Source of the DNA: a virus
Length of the DNA: 64,000 nucleotides
Direction: 5' to 3' (one strand)
IMG/VR virus record: IMGVR_UViG_3300017956_006678
Coordinates: 1-64,000 of that record
The position numbers and the translations under genes are program-made. The notes beneath the pieces were generated by a model. That model saw nothing but the letters and a program-made list of their open reading frames with translations, did no database searches and was not told the origin of the DNA. Below, piece after piece: positions 24,485 through 33,653 of this stretch (the stretch's first letter is position 1; each line of letters begins with the position of its first letter).

Positions 24485-25054
24485 ATGGCACATAAAGAAC
24501 AATGGATATTTTGTGAAAAAGTAAAAAAATTATATCCTGAAAAATTTAAAGATGTAGAAGTATTAGACATAGGTTCTTTTGACGTTAATGGTAACGCCAA
24601 ATTCTTGTTTGAAAACTCGAACTATGTAGGTTTAGATATAGGTCCAGGAGAAGGTGTTGATATTATATGCCCTGCACAAGATTATAATGCTCCTGATTGT
24701 TACTATGACACAATAATTTCTAATGAATGTTGGGAACATAACCCTTATTATGCAGAGTCAATAATAAATGCTGTTAGAATGCTTAAAAAAGGTGGTTTGT
24801 TTTTATTTACATGCGCAACAACAGGGAGACCGGTTCATGGTATTAAAGATTTAGAAAAATATTGTTCACAACAACATGAAAATTGGAAAACAATGCCTAA
24901 TGTTTCTAGAGAAGATTGGGATAATAACTATTATAAAAACTTAGAAGAGAAAGATATAAGAGCAGTGCTAGATATTGAAAAAATATTTAGTAATTTTTCT
25001 TTTGAAGTAGAATTAAATCATTGTGATCTATATTTTTGGGGAATTAAGAAATGA
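24485..25054 (+). CDS. SAM-dependent methyltransferase (Methyltransf_11 type)
   Basis: A 189-residue class I methyltransferase. Motif I is VLDIGSFDVNGNAKF near residue 26, followed by the acidic VGLDIGPGEGVDI, and TIISNECWEHNPYY plus MLKKGGLFLFTCATTG correspond to later motifs. It is separated from the preceding gene by four bases and overlaps the next by four. It probably methylates a sugar residue; small-molecule specificity cannot be read. Confidence 0.8.
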   Translation: MAHKEQWIFCEKVKKLYPEKFKDVEVLDIGSFDVNGNAKFLFENSNYVGLDIGPGEGVDIICPAQDYNAPDCYYDTIISNECWEHNPYYAESIINAVRMLKKGGLFLFTCATTGRPVHGIKDLEKYCSQQHENWKTMPNVSREDWDNNYYKNLEEKDIRAVLDIEKIFSNFSFEVELNHCDLYFWGIKK

Positions 25055-25872
25055 AAGACCATATTGCATTTTCTTATTTATGTTATATTAATAAAAGTAA
25101 TATTGATAGAAGAATTGATAATTTTACTAAAAGCTTAGAAAGTATGTCTCTCTTAAAAAAACAAGAAAAGTGTACTGTATATGCAATAGACAATAATTGT
25201 CTAGAAAGTATTTCTAGAAAAATTAAAAATCAAGAAGGGATTGATTTTCACGTAAAGATGAACAAAAACTTTTTTGATATAGCATCTGTATATTCATGTT
25301 CAAAAATTGCTAAAATTAAAAATTTTAAATATTGCGGTTACTTATTTGATGATTTTGTAATCTATAATAAACAATTTGTAAGAGATTGTATTGATTTTTT
25401 AAATACGCATGAGGATGTAGGTTGTATAAGAATTCCAAAATATAGTTTTGATAATATGGAAAATTATGATTCTCAAAAAACACCAAAATCAATTAACCCT
25501 GAGTCAGTAAGACATTATAGTAATAATCATATTGATAGAAAAGAATTGGTTTGGGAAGGACCTTATGATTTAAAAAATAGTAGATTCTATAAAAATAACT
25601 GGCATTATAGTTCGAGACCTGCAATCTGGAGAACAGACTTGTTATATTCTTTTTTCGATAAAAAAATACCTGTTATGCAAAAATTTGAATATGTTGCAGC
25701 AAAAAAGTTTTATAATTCAGGATTTAAAACAGGCGTTTTAGATGGAGGAGCTATGTATACATTTTTAGAAAGTGAAAGACTAGCTGGCGGCGCTGCTAGC
25801 AATGCTAGATTTGATAATATACTTGTTGATAAATTAGATATAGACAGTATTTTAGAAAAGGAAGTTGTATAA
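25051..25872 (+). CDS. Putative GT-A-like glycosyltransferase
   Basis: A 273-residue protein. Near residue 97 it has YCGYLFDDFVIYNKQFV, which looks like the DxD-type metal site and following helix of GT-A enzymes, and a conserved-looking SSRPAIWRTDLLY near residue 189, as found in GT2 C-terminal regions. The nucleotide-binding motif at the N-terminus is weak (TVYAIDNNCLES). Assignment depends partly on context. Confidence 0.55.
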   Translation: MKDHIAFSYLCYINKSNIDRRIDNFTKSLESMSLLKKQEKCTVYAIDNNCLESISRKIKNQEGIDFHVKMNKNFFDIASVYSCSKIAKIKNFKYCGYLFDDFVIYNKQFVRDCIDFLNTHEDVGCIRIPKYSFDNMENYDSQKTPKSINPESVRHYSNNHIDRKELVWEGPYDLKNSRFYKNNWHYSSRPAIWRTDLLYSFFDKKIPVMQKFEYVAAKKFYNSGFKTGVLDGGAMYTFLESERLAGGAASNARFDNILVDKLDIDSILEKEVV

Positions 25873-25873
25873 A

Positions 25874-26650
25874 ATGAAAGAAGAATATTTAAATAAAACA
25901 TTGGTTGTTACTTTTGCTCAAAATGAGAGAACATTAAATCTATGTAATTACTGCTATGAAAAGCTAGGATTTAAAAATATTGTAACTTTAAATTCTCCTG
26001 GAGGTTTTCATGACAAATATATTGAATTTTCTGATATTGTCAATAATACAAAATACGATTATTATTTAAGAAACGATGCAGATAGATTAGTATTCGATGG
26101 TATAAATGAATTATTTGATTTAATGGAAAAAGATAAAGAATTACAATGGGTAACCGGTGAATATTTTGACTATATAATGAATAGATTTAGAGGTGGTACT
26201 CCTACTTTACACAGGAGAGAACCACTTGTATATTTAAACAAAAACAAACATCTAATGAAAGATGTACAAAAACCAGAAGCAACCTTCGCAACAACAATAA
26301 AGAATAAATTTAAAATGAAAACAGTCAAAGTGTTCACTAATTTGCATGAGTATGATCAATACCCAAGTAAGGTTTGTAACGCTTTTTTAAATAGATTAGG
26401 TAGAAATCACTACCCTAGGCTTTACGATAAAAAATATTTAGATAATTTACCTAAAGATTATAAAAAAGCAATTGATTTAGCTTTTGAGTCATTTAACAAA
26501 CAAGGTGGTAGTAAAAACTCTATGGTGTTTGAAAATTTTGACTATCTAGATAAAAATTTTAAACCAATAATTGATCTAGATTCAAAATATAATTATTATA
26601 AAGACCTATATAACGAACTAATGAAAAACTATAGTAGGCGCAAAGATTAA
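25874..26650 (+). CDS. Putative GT-A-like glycosyltransferase
   Basis: A 258-residue protein with TLVVTFAQNERTLNLCNYC at the N-terminus and YYLRNDADRLVFDGINELF near residue 58, resembling the nucleotide and DxD motifs of GT-A enzymes. ATG 25874 lies one base after the previous stop; the upstream TTG at 25865 is inside that gene. No DUF or family name can be given with confidence. It neighbours two other transferase-like genes. Confidence 0.5.
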   Translation: MKEEYLNKTLVVTFAQNERTLNLCNYCYEKLGFKNIVTLNSPGGFHDKYIEFSDIVNNTKYDYYLRNDADRLVFDGINELFDLMEKDKELQWVTGEYFDYIMNRFRGGTPTLHRREPLVYLNKNKHLMKDVQKPEATFATTIKNKFKMKTVKVFTNLHEYDQYPSKVCNAFLNRLGRNHYPRLYDKKYLDNLPKDYKKAIDLAFESFNKQGGSKNSMVFENFDYLDKNFKPIIDLDSKYNYYKDLYNELMKNYSRRKD

Positions 26651-26655
26651 TTAAA

Positions 26656-27696
26656 ATGAGAGCTTTTTATATTTTTGGAATTACAGACTTTCAAGATATG
26701 ACAACTTCCATAGTCGAATCTTTAAATTACTGTAATGTTTGGGTCGTGATATTTAATTGTTTGGAAAAGAAAAACCAGTTTTATTATTATAAAAAAGAAG
26801 AAATAATCAAATACATCAATTCAATTTGCAAAAATAATAATAATAAAAATAACTTAGAAGTTTCTTACTACTCTAAGTCATGCCAGACAATTTACGAAAA
26901 AGATTTTAAAGATAGAAAACCTAGTATAATATTTATGCAGGGTATTTTTCACAAGTATCCTTTTTGGATTCCAAAAATTTTAGACACGCCTGTTGTTCAT
27001 TATGCTTGGGGTGCAGATGGTTTAAACAATTTAAATAAAAGCAAATATAAGAATAATATCTGCTTAAATGTTTTGAGACACAAAGAAGACTTAAAATTAT
27101 TTAAAGAAAAAACAAAAATACCGGCAATGTATTTTGGTAATTTTGGACTAGATAGTTTGAATTTTATGTACACTGGGTATGAAAAAATTAACAGTTTGAA
27201 TGGTAAAAAGATATTGTTTATGCCTGAAACATGGTTAAAAAAAGAAAATATCAAGTGGGATAAAAGATCTGTACAGAAATGCATTGACCCTATTGTAAAA
27301 ATCGCAAAAGAATTGGGATATTATATAATTCTTAAAAGAAGAGAGAAAGGATATCCTACGGATAAAAATGCGGGATATTCAAATTTACTAAAATATAAGG
27401 ATGAGATAGACATGATAATAAATAAAGATTTGTTTTTTCCTTCGTCATTATATGGAGTCCCGATCTTAGCAAAAAAAACGATATTAGCTGGTCATATGAC
27501 GCAAGGAACGCAAGAATTAATAAACTGTTACAAAAAAATAGGATCTATTGATTTTATGTATGTAAATGAAGACAATTACAATAAGAAAAAAATTGAAAAT
27601 TTTATGAAATTAGAAAGTATAGAAAAAGGTCAAATTAAAATTAAAGATAAAATCACAAAAAAACTCATGAGGTACTTAGATGATAATTTATGTTGA
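26656..27696 (+). CDS. Putative GT-B-type transferase
   Basis: A 346-residue protein with an alternating alpha/beta pattern suggesting a GT-B fold. VVHYAWGADGLNNL near residue 112 resembles polar loops of Fuc4NAc- or glycerophosphate-transferase-type enzymes, and LFFPSSLYGVPILAKKT lies near residue 255. No diagnostic motif is present. The 3' end overlaps the HAD gene by 17 bases. Function as a sugar or polyol-phosphate transferase is inferred mostly from context. Confidence 0.5.
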   Translation: MRAFYIFGITDFQDMTTSIVESLNYCNVWVVIFNCLEKKNQFYYYKKEEIIKYINSICKNNNNKNNLEVSYYSKSCQTIYEKDFKDRKPSIIFMQGIFHKYPFWIPKILDTPVVHYAWGADGLNNLNKSKYKNNICLNVLRHKEDLKLFKEKTKIPAMYFGNFGLDSLNFMYTGYEKINSLNGKKILFMPETWLKKENIKWDKRSVQKCIDPIVKIAKELGYYIILKRREKGYPTDKNAGYSNLLKYKDEIDMIINKDLFFPSSLYGVPILAKKTILAGHMTQGTQELINCYKKIGSIDFMYVNEDNYNKKKIENFMKLESIEKGQIKIKDKITKKLMRYLDDNLC

Positions 27697-27976
27697 TATA
27701 GATGAAACTATATGCAATTATGAAAATGTTGAGAGAAAGTATAAAAATGCTAAACCGGTTTATGAAAATATTAAAAAAATTAACAATCTGTATAATGCTG
27801 GCAATAATATAATATACTGGACAGCAAGAGGCACAGTAACAAAAATAGATTACTATGAATTAACAAAATCACAACTAAAAAATTGGGGATGCAAGTATCA
27901 TGATCTAATTGTGGGAGAAAAACCACACTATGATCTTCTAATATGTGATAAATCTAAGAGAATTGAGGAAATATGA
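27680..27976 (+). CDS. Small HAD-like phosphatase
   Basis: A 98-residue HAD superfamily protein: motif I IYVDIDETIC at residues 3-12, WTARG at about residues 47-51 (motif II region), and YDLLICDKS near the C-terminus (motif IV region). It lacks a cap domain and matches the short capsule-biosynthesis phosphatase type. It immediately precedes NeuB with a 4-base overlap, so it may dephosphorylate a sugar-phosphate such as a nonulosonate-9-phosphate or other intermediate. The substrate is inferred. Confidence 0.75.
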   Translation: MIIYVDIDETICNYENVERKYKNAKPVYENIKKINNLYNAGNNIIYWTARGTVTKIDYYELTKSQLKNWGCKYHDLIVGEKPHYDLLICDKSKRIEEI

Positions 27977-28800
27977 AAAAAACTTATATAATAGCTGAAA
28001 TAGGAATAAATCATAACGGAGAATTAAAGAATGCATTAAGACTAATAGACTTAGCTAAAGTGGCTGGTTGTGATGCAGTTAAATTCCAAAAAAGAAACCC
28101 AGATGTTTGTGTTCCAGATCATCAAAAAATGAAAATTAGGAAAACTCCTTGGGGTGAAATGACTTATATTGATTATAAGCACAGAGTTGAATTTGGGAAA
28201 AAAGAATATGACATAATAGACAAATATTGCAAAGAGAAAGATATAGCATGGTCAGCTTCTCCATGGGATATTGATAGCTTAAATTTTTTAATGAATTATG
28301 ATATACCTTGGATAAAAGTCCCTTCAGCAATGATAACAAATGAAAAACTAATGAGAGAATGTGCAAAATCGGGAAAGAGAATAATATTCTCAACAGGAAT
28401 GTCTACATATGAAGAAATTGATAATGCAGTTAAATTTTTAGAAGGATCTGAGATTGTAATGCTACATTGTAACTCTTCATACCCAGCTGCTTTAGAAGAT
28501 TTAAATTTACTCTGTATAAAAACTCTTAAAGATAGATATAATTGTGAGGTAGGATATAGTGGCCATGAGTTTAGATTAGGAACCACAGTTTCTGCAATAT
28601 ATTTAGGAGCCACATATATTGAAAGGCATATAACTTTAGATAGAACTATGTGGGGATCTGATCACATGGCTTCAGTCGAACCACAAGGTTTAATTAAAAT
28701 GGTTCGCGGTATAAGAGAATTAGAAATAGCTCTTGGTGATGGAATAAAGCGAGTAACAGAAAGTGAATTACCTATAAGGAAAAAATTAAGAGGTACCTAG
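27973..28800 (+). CDS. neuB: NeuB-like nonulosonic acid synthase, lacking SAF domain
   Basis: A 275-residue NeuB-type TIM-barrel: IIAEIGINHNGEL at residues 6-18, DAVKFQKRNP, KVPSAMITNE, FSTGMSTYEEI, LHCNSSYPA, GYSGHEFRLG and ERHITLDRTMWGSDH are all recognisable family motifs. It condenses phosphoenolpyruvate with a hexosamine derivative to make a sialic, legionaminic or pseudaminic-type acid. Cellular NeuB is about 330-350 residues and ends in an antifreeze-like SAF domain that is absent here. That domain normally contributes to the neighbouring active site, so activity may be altered or require a separate partner. Confidence 0.9.
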   Translation: MKKTYIIAEIGINHNGELKNALRLIDLAKVAGCDAVKFQKRNPDVCVPDHQKMKIRKTPWGEMTYIDYKHRVEFGKKEYDIIDKYCKEKDIAWSASPWDIDSLNFLMNYDIPWIKVPSAMITNEKLMRECAKSGKRIIFSTGMSTYEEIDNAVKFLEGSEIVMLHCNSSYPAALEDLNLLCIKTLKDRYNCEVGYSGHEFRLGTTVSAIYLGATYIERHITLDRTMWGSDHMASVEPQGLIKMVRGIRELEIALGDGIKRVTESELPIRKKLRGT

Positions 28801-28801
28801 G

Positions 28802-29485
28802 ATGAAAAACATTAATGACGTCGCAATTATTGTACAGGCACGACTTAATTCGCAAAGACTACCTAAGAAAATGTTAAAAGAATTTTGTGAAAGTAATTTA
28901 TTTGAAATACTTCTAACAAAGTTAAAAAGTTCAAAAATCATTAATGAAAAAAACGTATATTTGTCAATACACGAAAAAGAATTAATAGATGTTTCAAAGA
29001 AGTTTAATTTTAATGTTTATCTAAGAAGTAAAAAGTCTGCAAACGAAGATAATGATATAAAAGTTATTTATGAATGGTATAATAAACTTCCTTATAAATA
29101 CTGTGTCTTAATAAGTGCTTGTAATCCTTTATTAAAAATTGAAACTATAGACAATTTTATTTCTAACTATCTCAAGTCAGAAAAAGAAGGTGCCTTTGCT
29201 GTCTTTGAAAAAAAGACATATTACTGGAATAAAGAAGGGAAAGCTATTACAGACTGGGGTAGTCAAAAAATAATGAATACAAAAGAAGTTACACCTGTAT
29301 ACGAAGCTGCTCATTGTCTCTATGGCAGTAGATTAAGTTTTCTAGAAAACGAATATTGGATGGATAAAAAAACGCCTCCCGAACCTATGCTTTTTACAAT
29401 GAATGAAATAGAAGCTTTTGATATTGATTACCCGTGGCAATTTGAGATTGCAAAAAAGCTATACGAGGACCAAAAAAATGAATGA
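28802..29485 (+). CDS. CMP-sugar synthetase / SpsF-like cytidylyltransferase
   Basis: A 227-residue protein with the nucleotidyltransferase signature IIVQARLNSQRLPKKML at residues 9-25, a typical CTP_transf_3/SpsF motif, and ISACNPLL near residue 103. The C-terminal half carries FDIDYPWQFEIAKKL. Directly behind NeuB it most likely activates the nonulosonic acid as CMP-sugar (NeuA-type role). SpsF-type proteins are related but less well defined, so the exact substrate is open. Confidence 0.78.
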   Translation: MKNINDVAIIVQARLNSQRLPKKMLKEFCESNLFEILLTKLKSSKIINEKNVYLSIHEKELIDVSKKFNFNVYLRSKKSANEDNDIKVIYEWYNKLPYKYCVLISACNPLLKIETIDNFISNYLKSEKEGAFAVFEKKTYYWNKEGKAITDWGSQKIMNTKEVTPVYEAAHCLYGSRLSFLENEYWMDKKTPPEPMLFTMNEIEAFDIDYPWQFEIAKKLYEDQKNE

Positions 29486-30323
29486 TTTAAATTATCTTAC
29501 CGAAAAAGTATTGGATGCAAAAATACATACTGAACCTTTTGATCATATTATTATTGATAATTTTTTATCCGATCATGACTTAAAAATAATATTAAATGAC
29601 AAACAAATACATTTTGACACGTGTCAAAATACTAAAGATTTAATTAATACTCTACATGAAAAAAATTACAGTATACAGAGTTTTCCCGGATGTAGTACAG
29701 ATATAAAAGATTATCTAGATAAATATAAAAATAAGGTTTGGCCTAATGAAAGAAACGGTACACCTGTAGAAACATTTGGGCTAACATTTCGACTAAAAGA
29801 TTACGACAATCCTAGAATAGAAGAAATTGTTAAATACATGAGCTCAGAAAATTTTCAAAATGCAATTTCTAAAAAGTTTAATTTGAGTAAAAAAACTTAT
29901 GCAATAACTGCTATCCAAAAAAATCTTTCCTATTATGAAATAAGCCCACACCCAGATACAAGAAGAAAAGCAGCAACTTACTTGTTAAATATAAACAAAA
30001 ATGATGAAGCTGAAAAACTAGATGTTCACACACATCTTCTAAAATTTAAAGAAAATTATAATGATATTTATAGAATTTGGAAAGAAGAAGATCATTTTGA
30101 TAGATGTTGGGTACCCTGGGATTGGTGCACCACAGAAAAAATGATTAGAAAAAATAATACTATTGTAATATTTCCGACAACAAATAAAAGTTTACATGCT
30201 GTTAGATTAGATTATGACCATTGTAAATTTCAGAGAACACAAGTCTACGGTAATTTAATGTATGAGAACACAAATAGAGTACCTCAAAGAAATTATAAAA
30301 AGTTAAAGGAAAATATAAAATGA
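29478..30323 (+). CDS. 2OG-Fe(II) oxygenase-like protein
   Basis: A 281-residue protein from ATG 29478 (the longer frame from 29418 lies wholly inside the previous gene). It contains SPHPDTRRKAATYLLNIN near residue 157 (HxD iron ligands), and SLHAVRLDYDHCKFQRTQVYG near residue 237, supplying the distal His and the 2-oxoglutarate-binding Arg. This matches a prolyl-hydroxylase-like double-stranded beta helix. It overlaps the CMP-sugar synthetase by eight bases. The substrate is probably glycan-linked. Confidence 0.7.
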   Translation: MNDLNYLTEKVLDAKIHTEPFDHIIIDNFLSDHDLKIILNDKQIHFDTCQNTKDLINTLHEKNYSIQSFPGCSTDIKDYLDKYKNKVWPNERNGTPVETFGLTFRLKDYDNPRIEEIVKYMSSENFQNAISKKFNLSKKTYAITAIQKNLSYYEISPHPDTRRKAATYLLNINKNDEAEKLDVHTHLLKFKENYNDIYRIWKEEDHFDRCWVPWDWCTTEKMIRKNNTIVIFPTTNKSLHAVRLDYDHCKFQRTQVYGNLMYENTNRVPQRNYKKLKENIK

Positions 30324-31021
30324 GCTATAAGGATCTTAATTTTAAAATGCAAAAAGATTTTAAATTTTTAATCGATTCTGGATTGAAAACTACTTCTACT
30401 TTTTTAGATGTTGGTTGTGGCAGAGGTAGATTAGCACATGCAATTCATTATTTGCAAAATAAAAGTTATTATGGTTTTGATAAAGAGGATTATGTTTTAA
30501 GTTTTAAAAAGAAGATTAAAAATAATAGTAGATTATATCAGAAAAAGTCTCCTCAAATATTTAAATCAGAAATGAATAATTTTTTTGAAAACATCCCGTC
30601 AGATAAGTATTTTGATTTTATCTATGGATATTCGGTTTTTACACATGTAACTTTGGAATCAAAATTAAATTTTTTCATTAATATGAAAAAACATATACAC
30701 AAAGACACTAAAATTTACTTAACTTTTTTAATTTCAAAAAATAAATGTTTCTCTGGAAGTCTTCACAAAGACAGAAAAAATGAATTTAATGGAGTTTGGA
30801 ATACGGAAGAAAAAATTAAAAATTTTTTTAAAAATTTAAATTTTAATGCACAGTGGATTGGTTCTATAGAAAAAAATTGGGAAAATTCACTTAGACCTGA
30901 AAATATCTATAGATATAATGAAGAAGTATATTCACCTTTTGAAAATGGAGAGAAAACTTTTGTTGGAGACTATGGTCATCAAGATTTATTCTATATAACA
31001 CCTATGGATGATAAAATATGA
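30320..31021 (+). CDS. SAM-dependent methyltransferase
   Basis: A 233-residue class I methyltransferase with motif I FLDVGCGRGRLAHA at about residues 28-41, acidic YYGFDKEDY, and FDFIYGYSVFTHV near residue 95 (motif IV), typical of Methyltransf_11/25 enzymes. It overlaps both neighbours by four bases. It is the fourth methyltransferase of the island. Specificity is not readable. Confidence 0.8.
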   Translation: MSYKDLNFKMQKDFKFLIDSGLKTTSTFLDVGCGRGRLAHAIHYLQNKSYYGFDKEDYVLSFKKKIKNNSRLYQKKSPQIFKSEMNNFFENIPSDKYFDFIYGYSVFTHVTLESKLNFFINMKKHIHKDTKIYLTFLISKNKCFSGSLHKDRKNEFNGVWNTEEKIKNFFKNLNFNAQWIGSIEKNWENSLRPENIYRYNEEVYSPFENGEKTFVGDYGHQDLFYITPMDDKI

Positions 31022-32133
31022 AAAAAATACTACATTTAGGAGCTTTTGATCGTAATATTGGTGACAATATAGCATTGATCAATGCACAAAAATTATGGAA
31101 AAAGAATATCAAAGAAGAAATACAATTTAAAAATTTTGATATAGGTAATTTTTGGAAAAATAATAATGATATTAATGCTTCAAAAAAAATATTTTCGAAA
31201 ATTAGCAAAGAATACGATTGTATTCTTGTTGGAGGGGGAGGTCTAGTTGAGTGTCAAGATCACCATGCAACAGGGTGGAAATTACCTTTTAATAAAAAAG
31301 TATTTCAAAGTATAAGTATTCCAACATTTTTCCAAGGTGTAGGTATTAATTGTTTTAGAGGCGGTTCTGAATACACAGATAAAGCTAAGAATTCACTAAG
31401 CGAAACGATTGACAACGCATCAGTTTTTTCTGTACGGAATGATGGTTCAAAGTCAAAGCTTGATAATTGGATTGGAATTAAAAATAAAAAAGTTATAGAA
31501 GTTCCTGATCCGGGTTTAATGCATTATAATGATCATGATATAAAACTAGAAAAATTAGAAAATCTAAATGTTAAAATTTTTGGAATCCAACCCGCGTGGA
31601 ACGGAGGTGGTGATCTTAAACCTGGAATTAACTTAGGAAGATTTATAAATCAAGATAATATCGACTTTATAAAATCATTAACTTCTAATATGAAAGTTTA
31701 TCCACATACAGGTAAAGATTTTAATAGATTAAAAGGAAAAACAATTGTCTCTCTAGAAGAATTTAAGACAAAATATCGATACATTAAAAATACTTATGAT
31801 TTTATTAACAAATACAATGAAGTGGATTGTGTTATTGCAATGAGAGGGCATGGTCAACTTATAACAATAGGAATGAATTTACCGGGAATATATTTAAGTA
31901 CTCAGGATAAAGTAAGAGATTTTTCCTTATTGAATGGTTTTGAAGATTACAATGTTGACATTCTTGAAGATAATTGGCAAGATAAATTAAAAAATTATAT
32001 TTATCTAATGAAAAACGAAGAAGAATACGTTAAAAATTGGTTTAATATTAGAAAAAATAAAATTAAAAAGTGGAAAAATCAAGATAGTGACTTTATTAAT
32101 GAATGCATGAGAGTATTAAAATGGAATGTGTAG
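31018..32133 (+). CDS. Polysaccharide pyruvyl transferase family protein
   Basis: A 371-residue protein with family features: LGAFDRNIGDNIALINAQKLW at residues 6-26, the glycine-rich ILVGGGGLVECQDHHATGW near residue 70, FFQGVGINCFRGG, and AMRGHGQLITIGMNLPGI near residue 276. Members transfer a ketal-linked pyruvate from phosphoenolpyruvate to sugars of capsules or teichoic-type polymers. It would give the glycan a negative charge. Length is normal and motifs look intact. Confidence 0.85.
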   Translation: MKKILHLGAFDRNIGDNIALINAQKLWKKNIKEEIQFKNFDIGNFWKNNNDINASKKIFSKISKEYDCILVGGGGLVECQDHHATGWKLPFNKKVFQSISIPTFFQGVGINCFRGGSEYTDKAKNSLSETIDNASVFSVRNDGSKSKLDNWIGIKNKKVIEVPDPGLMHYNDHDIKLEKLENLNVKIFGIQPAWNGGGDLKPGINLGRFINQDNIDFIKSLTSNMKVYPHTGKDFNRLKGKTIVSLEEFKTKYRYIKNTYDFINKYNEVDCVIAMRGHGQLITIGMNLPGIYLSTQDKVRDFSLLNGFEDYNVDILEDNWQDKLKNYIYLMKNEEEYVKNWFNIRKNKIKKWKNQDSDFINECMRVLKWNV

Positions 32134-32831
32134 TATGTAGCTCAACCACTCATCAGATAAAAAAAGACATATATGAGTGTAAAGATTGTGGTCATATATA
32201 TGTGAACTATATGGGTGACGGATTAGATTATCACAAAAACACACATAGAAGAGACAAAAAAAGTGGAATTAGAGGGAACAATGAGATTGATGGTGAAACA
32301 TTTACGCAAGCTTTTCACGATAGACGAAAAATTATATGTGATAATAGAAAAAAATATATAAAACCTTATATTGAAAACTTGAATAGTATTTTAGACATAG
32401 GCGCTGGAGGGGGAACTTTTTTAAATCACGTATCTAAATCATTTAATACACTGCATAGTACTGAAATAAGCACTATATGTATAAATAATTTAAAAAAACA
32501 AGGTTACTATGTTTATGAAGGAAACTTTTCTGATTTAAAAATTATTAAAAAATATGATGTTGTTACATGTTGGCACGTTTTAGAACATGTCAAGGAGATG
32601 AATTCTTTTATTGATAAGTTAAGTCTCGTAACAGGAAATTATCTTTTTTTAGAAGTACCTACTAAGCGTGGTTTAATTAATGATGTACAAGAAAATTTTG
32701 ATGGCCATTATCATTATTTTTCTAAAAATTCTTTAAAAATAAAACTAGAAAAAAATTTTAAAATAGTTAAAATTGAAGAACCAGGAATACAGAAACCCTC
32801 TATAACCGTAGTAGCTGTACCTAAATCATGA
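32121..32831 (+). CDS. Zinc-ribbon methyltransferase
   Basis: A 236-residue protein from ATG 32121 (an upstream in-frame ATG at 32103 is within the previous gene). The N-terminus carries a zinc ribbon CVVCSS...CKDCGH. A class I methyltransferase follows, with motif I ILDIGAGGGTFLNHV near residue 92, and TCWHVLEHVKEMNSFI near residue 149. This combination (Methyltransf_13-23-type, as in NovU-like sugar C-methyltransferases) is often found in deoxysugar pathways. It overlaps neighbours by 13 and 4 bases. Confidence 0.82.
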   Translation: MECVVCSSTTHQIKKDIYECKDCGHIYVNYMGDGLDYHKNTHRRDKKSGIRGNNEIDGETFTQAFHDRRKIICDNRKKYIKPYIENLNSILDIGAGGGTFLNHVSKSFNTLHSTEISTICINNLKKQGYYVYEGNFSDLKIIKKYDVVTCWHVLEHVKEMNSFIDKLSLVTGNYLFLEVPTKRGLINDVQENFDGHYHYFSKNSLKIKLEKNFKIVKIEEPGIQKPSITVVAVPKS

Positions 32832-33652
32832 TTAATTACGAAAAATATTTTAAAAAATGTCAAGAAATTTTTACCGGTAACAAACCTAGTAGAAACAGTT
32901 CTCTTTTTATTGATAATCTAGGTTGTGAAATATTCAATCCGGAAAAGAAAAATAAAATTTTTAAATTTTATAAAAGTTATAATGATGACGTACATGAAGC
33001 TTTTATTTATTCAGACAATAAAATTAAAAATCGTGTCGATCTTTTTGATACTAATCATAAAAACATAATCAAGGTAGATAATTGGAAAGATTGTCCTGCA
33101 ATTTATAGATTAGGTAATTTTTGTGCACGTGTAGCTGAAGAAAATATATATGGTAGTAATGCAATTGTAGAGTCTATTTTAATTTATAAGAATTTACTTG
33201 GTGGTCCAAAAAGATCTTCGTGGTTATGGCACTATGACGATAACGTACACCAGCAAATTAAAATTATGATTTATTTAAATGACGTCACTGATAAGACAGG
33301 TGCCATGCAAGTATTAAAAAAAGAGGATGGAACTTCTACAAAATTTTTATCGTCAAAAATAAGCCCAATTAAAACTGACAAGTCAAAACAGCTATTTGGT
33401 ACTAGTCGCTTACCTGAACAATTTATTGAACAACAAGAAATAATAACAATTTCAGGAAAAAAAGGAACTTTTATTGTTTTTGATCCTAATACTCCTCATA
33501 GAGCTACTTTAGCTTCTAATAAAGAGACACGTATGTGTGTAGTTTTTAATTTAAGACCTTATCATAAAAATAAAAATAAAAAAATTGATCGATCAACAAA
33601 AACTTGGAGTACACTAGGTAATGTAAAAAAATTTAGCACCAGTATGGATTAA
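32828..33652 (+). CDS. Phytanoyl-CoA dioxygenase-like 2OG-Fe(II) oxygenase
   Basis: A 274-residue PhyH-type protein: SWLWHYDDNVHQQIKIMIYLND near residue 130 (HxD ligands), TGAMQVL, and TFIVFDPNTPHRATLASNKETR near residue 216, giving the distal His and Arg. This is the third 2-oxoglutarate oxygenase of the island. It is likely to hydroxylate a sugar or a lipid-linked group. It is coupled to the zinc-ribbon methyltransferase by a four-base overlap. Confidence 0.78.
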   Translation: MINYEKYFKKCQEIFTGNKPSRNSSLFIDNLGCEIFNPEKKNKIFKFYKSYNDDVHEAFIYSDNKIKNRVDLFDTNHKNIIKVDNWKDCPAIYRLGNFCARVAEENIYGSNAIVESILIYKNLLGGPKRSSWLWHYDDNVHQQIKIMIYLNDVTDKTGAMQVLKKEDGTSTKFLSSKISPIKTDKSKQLFGTSRLPEQFIEQQEIITISGKKGTFIVFDPNTPHRATLASNKETRMCVVFNLRPYHKNKNKKIDRSTKTWSTLGNVKKFSTSMD

Positions 33653-33653
33653 G

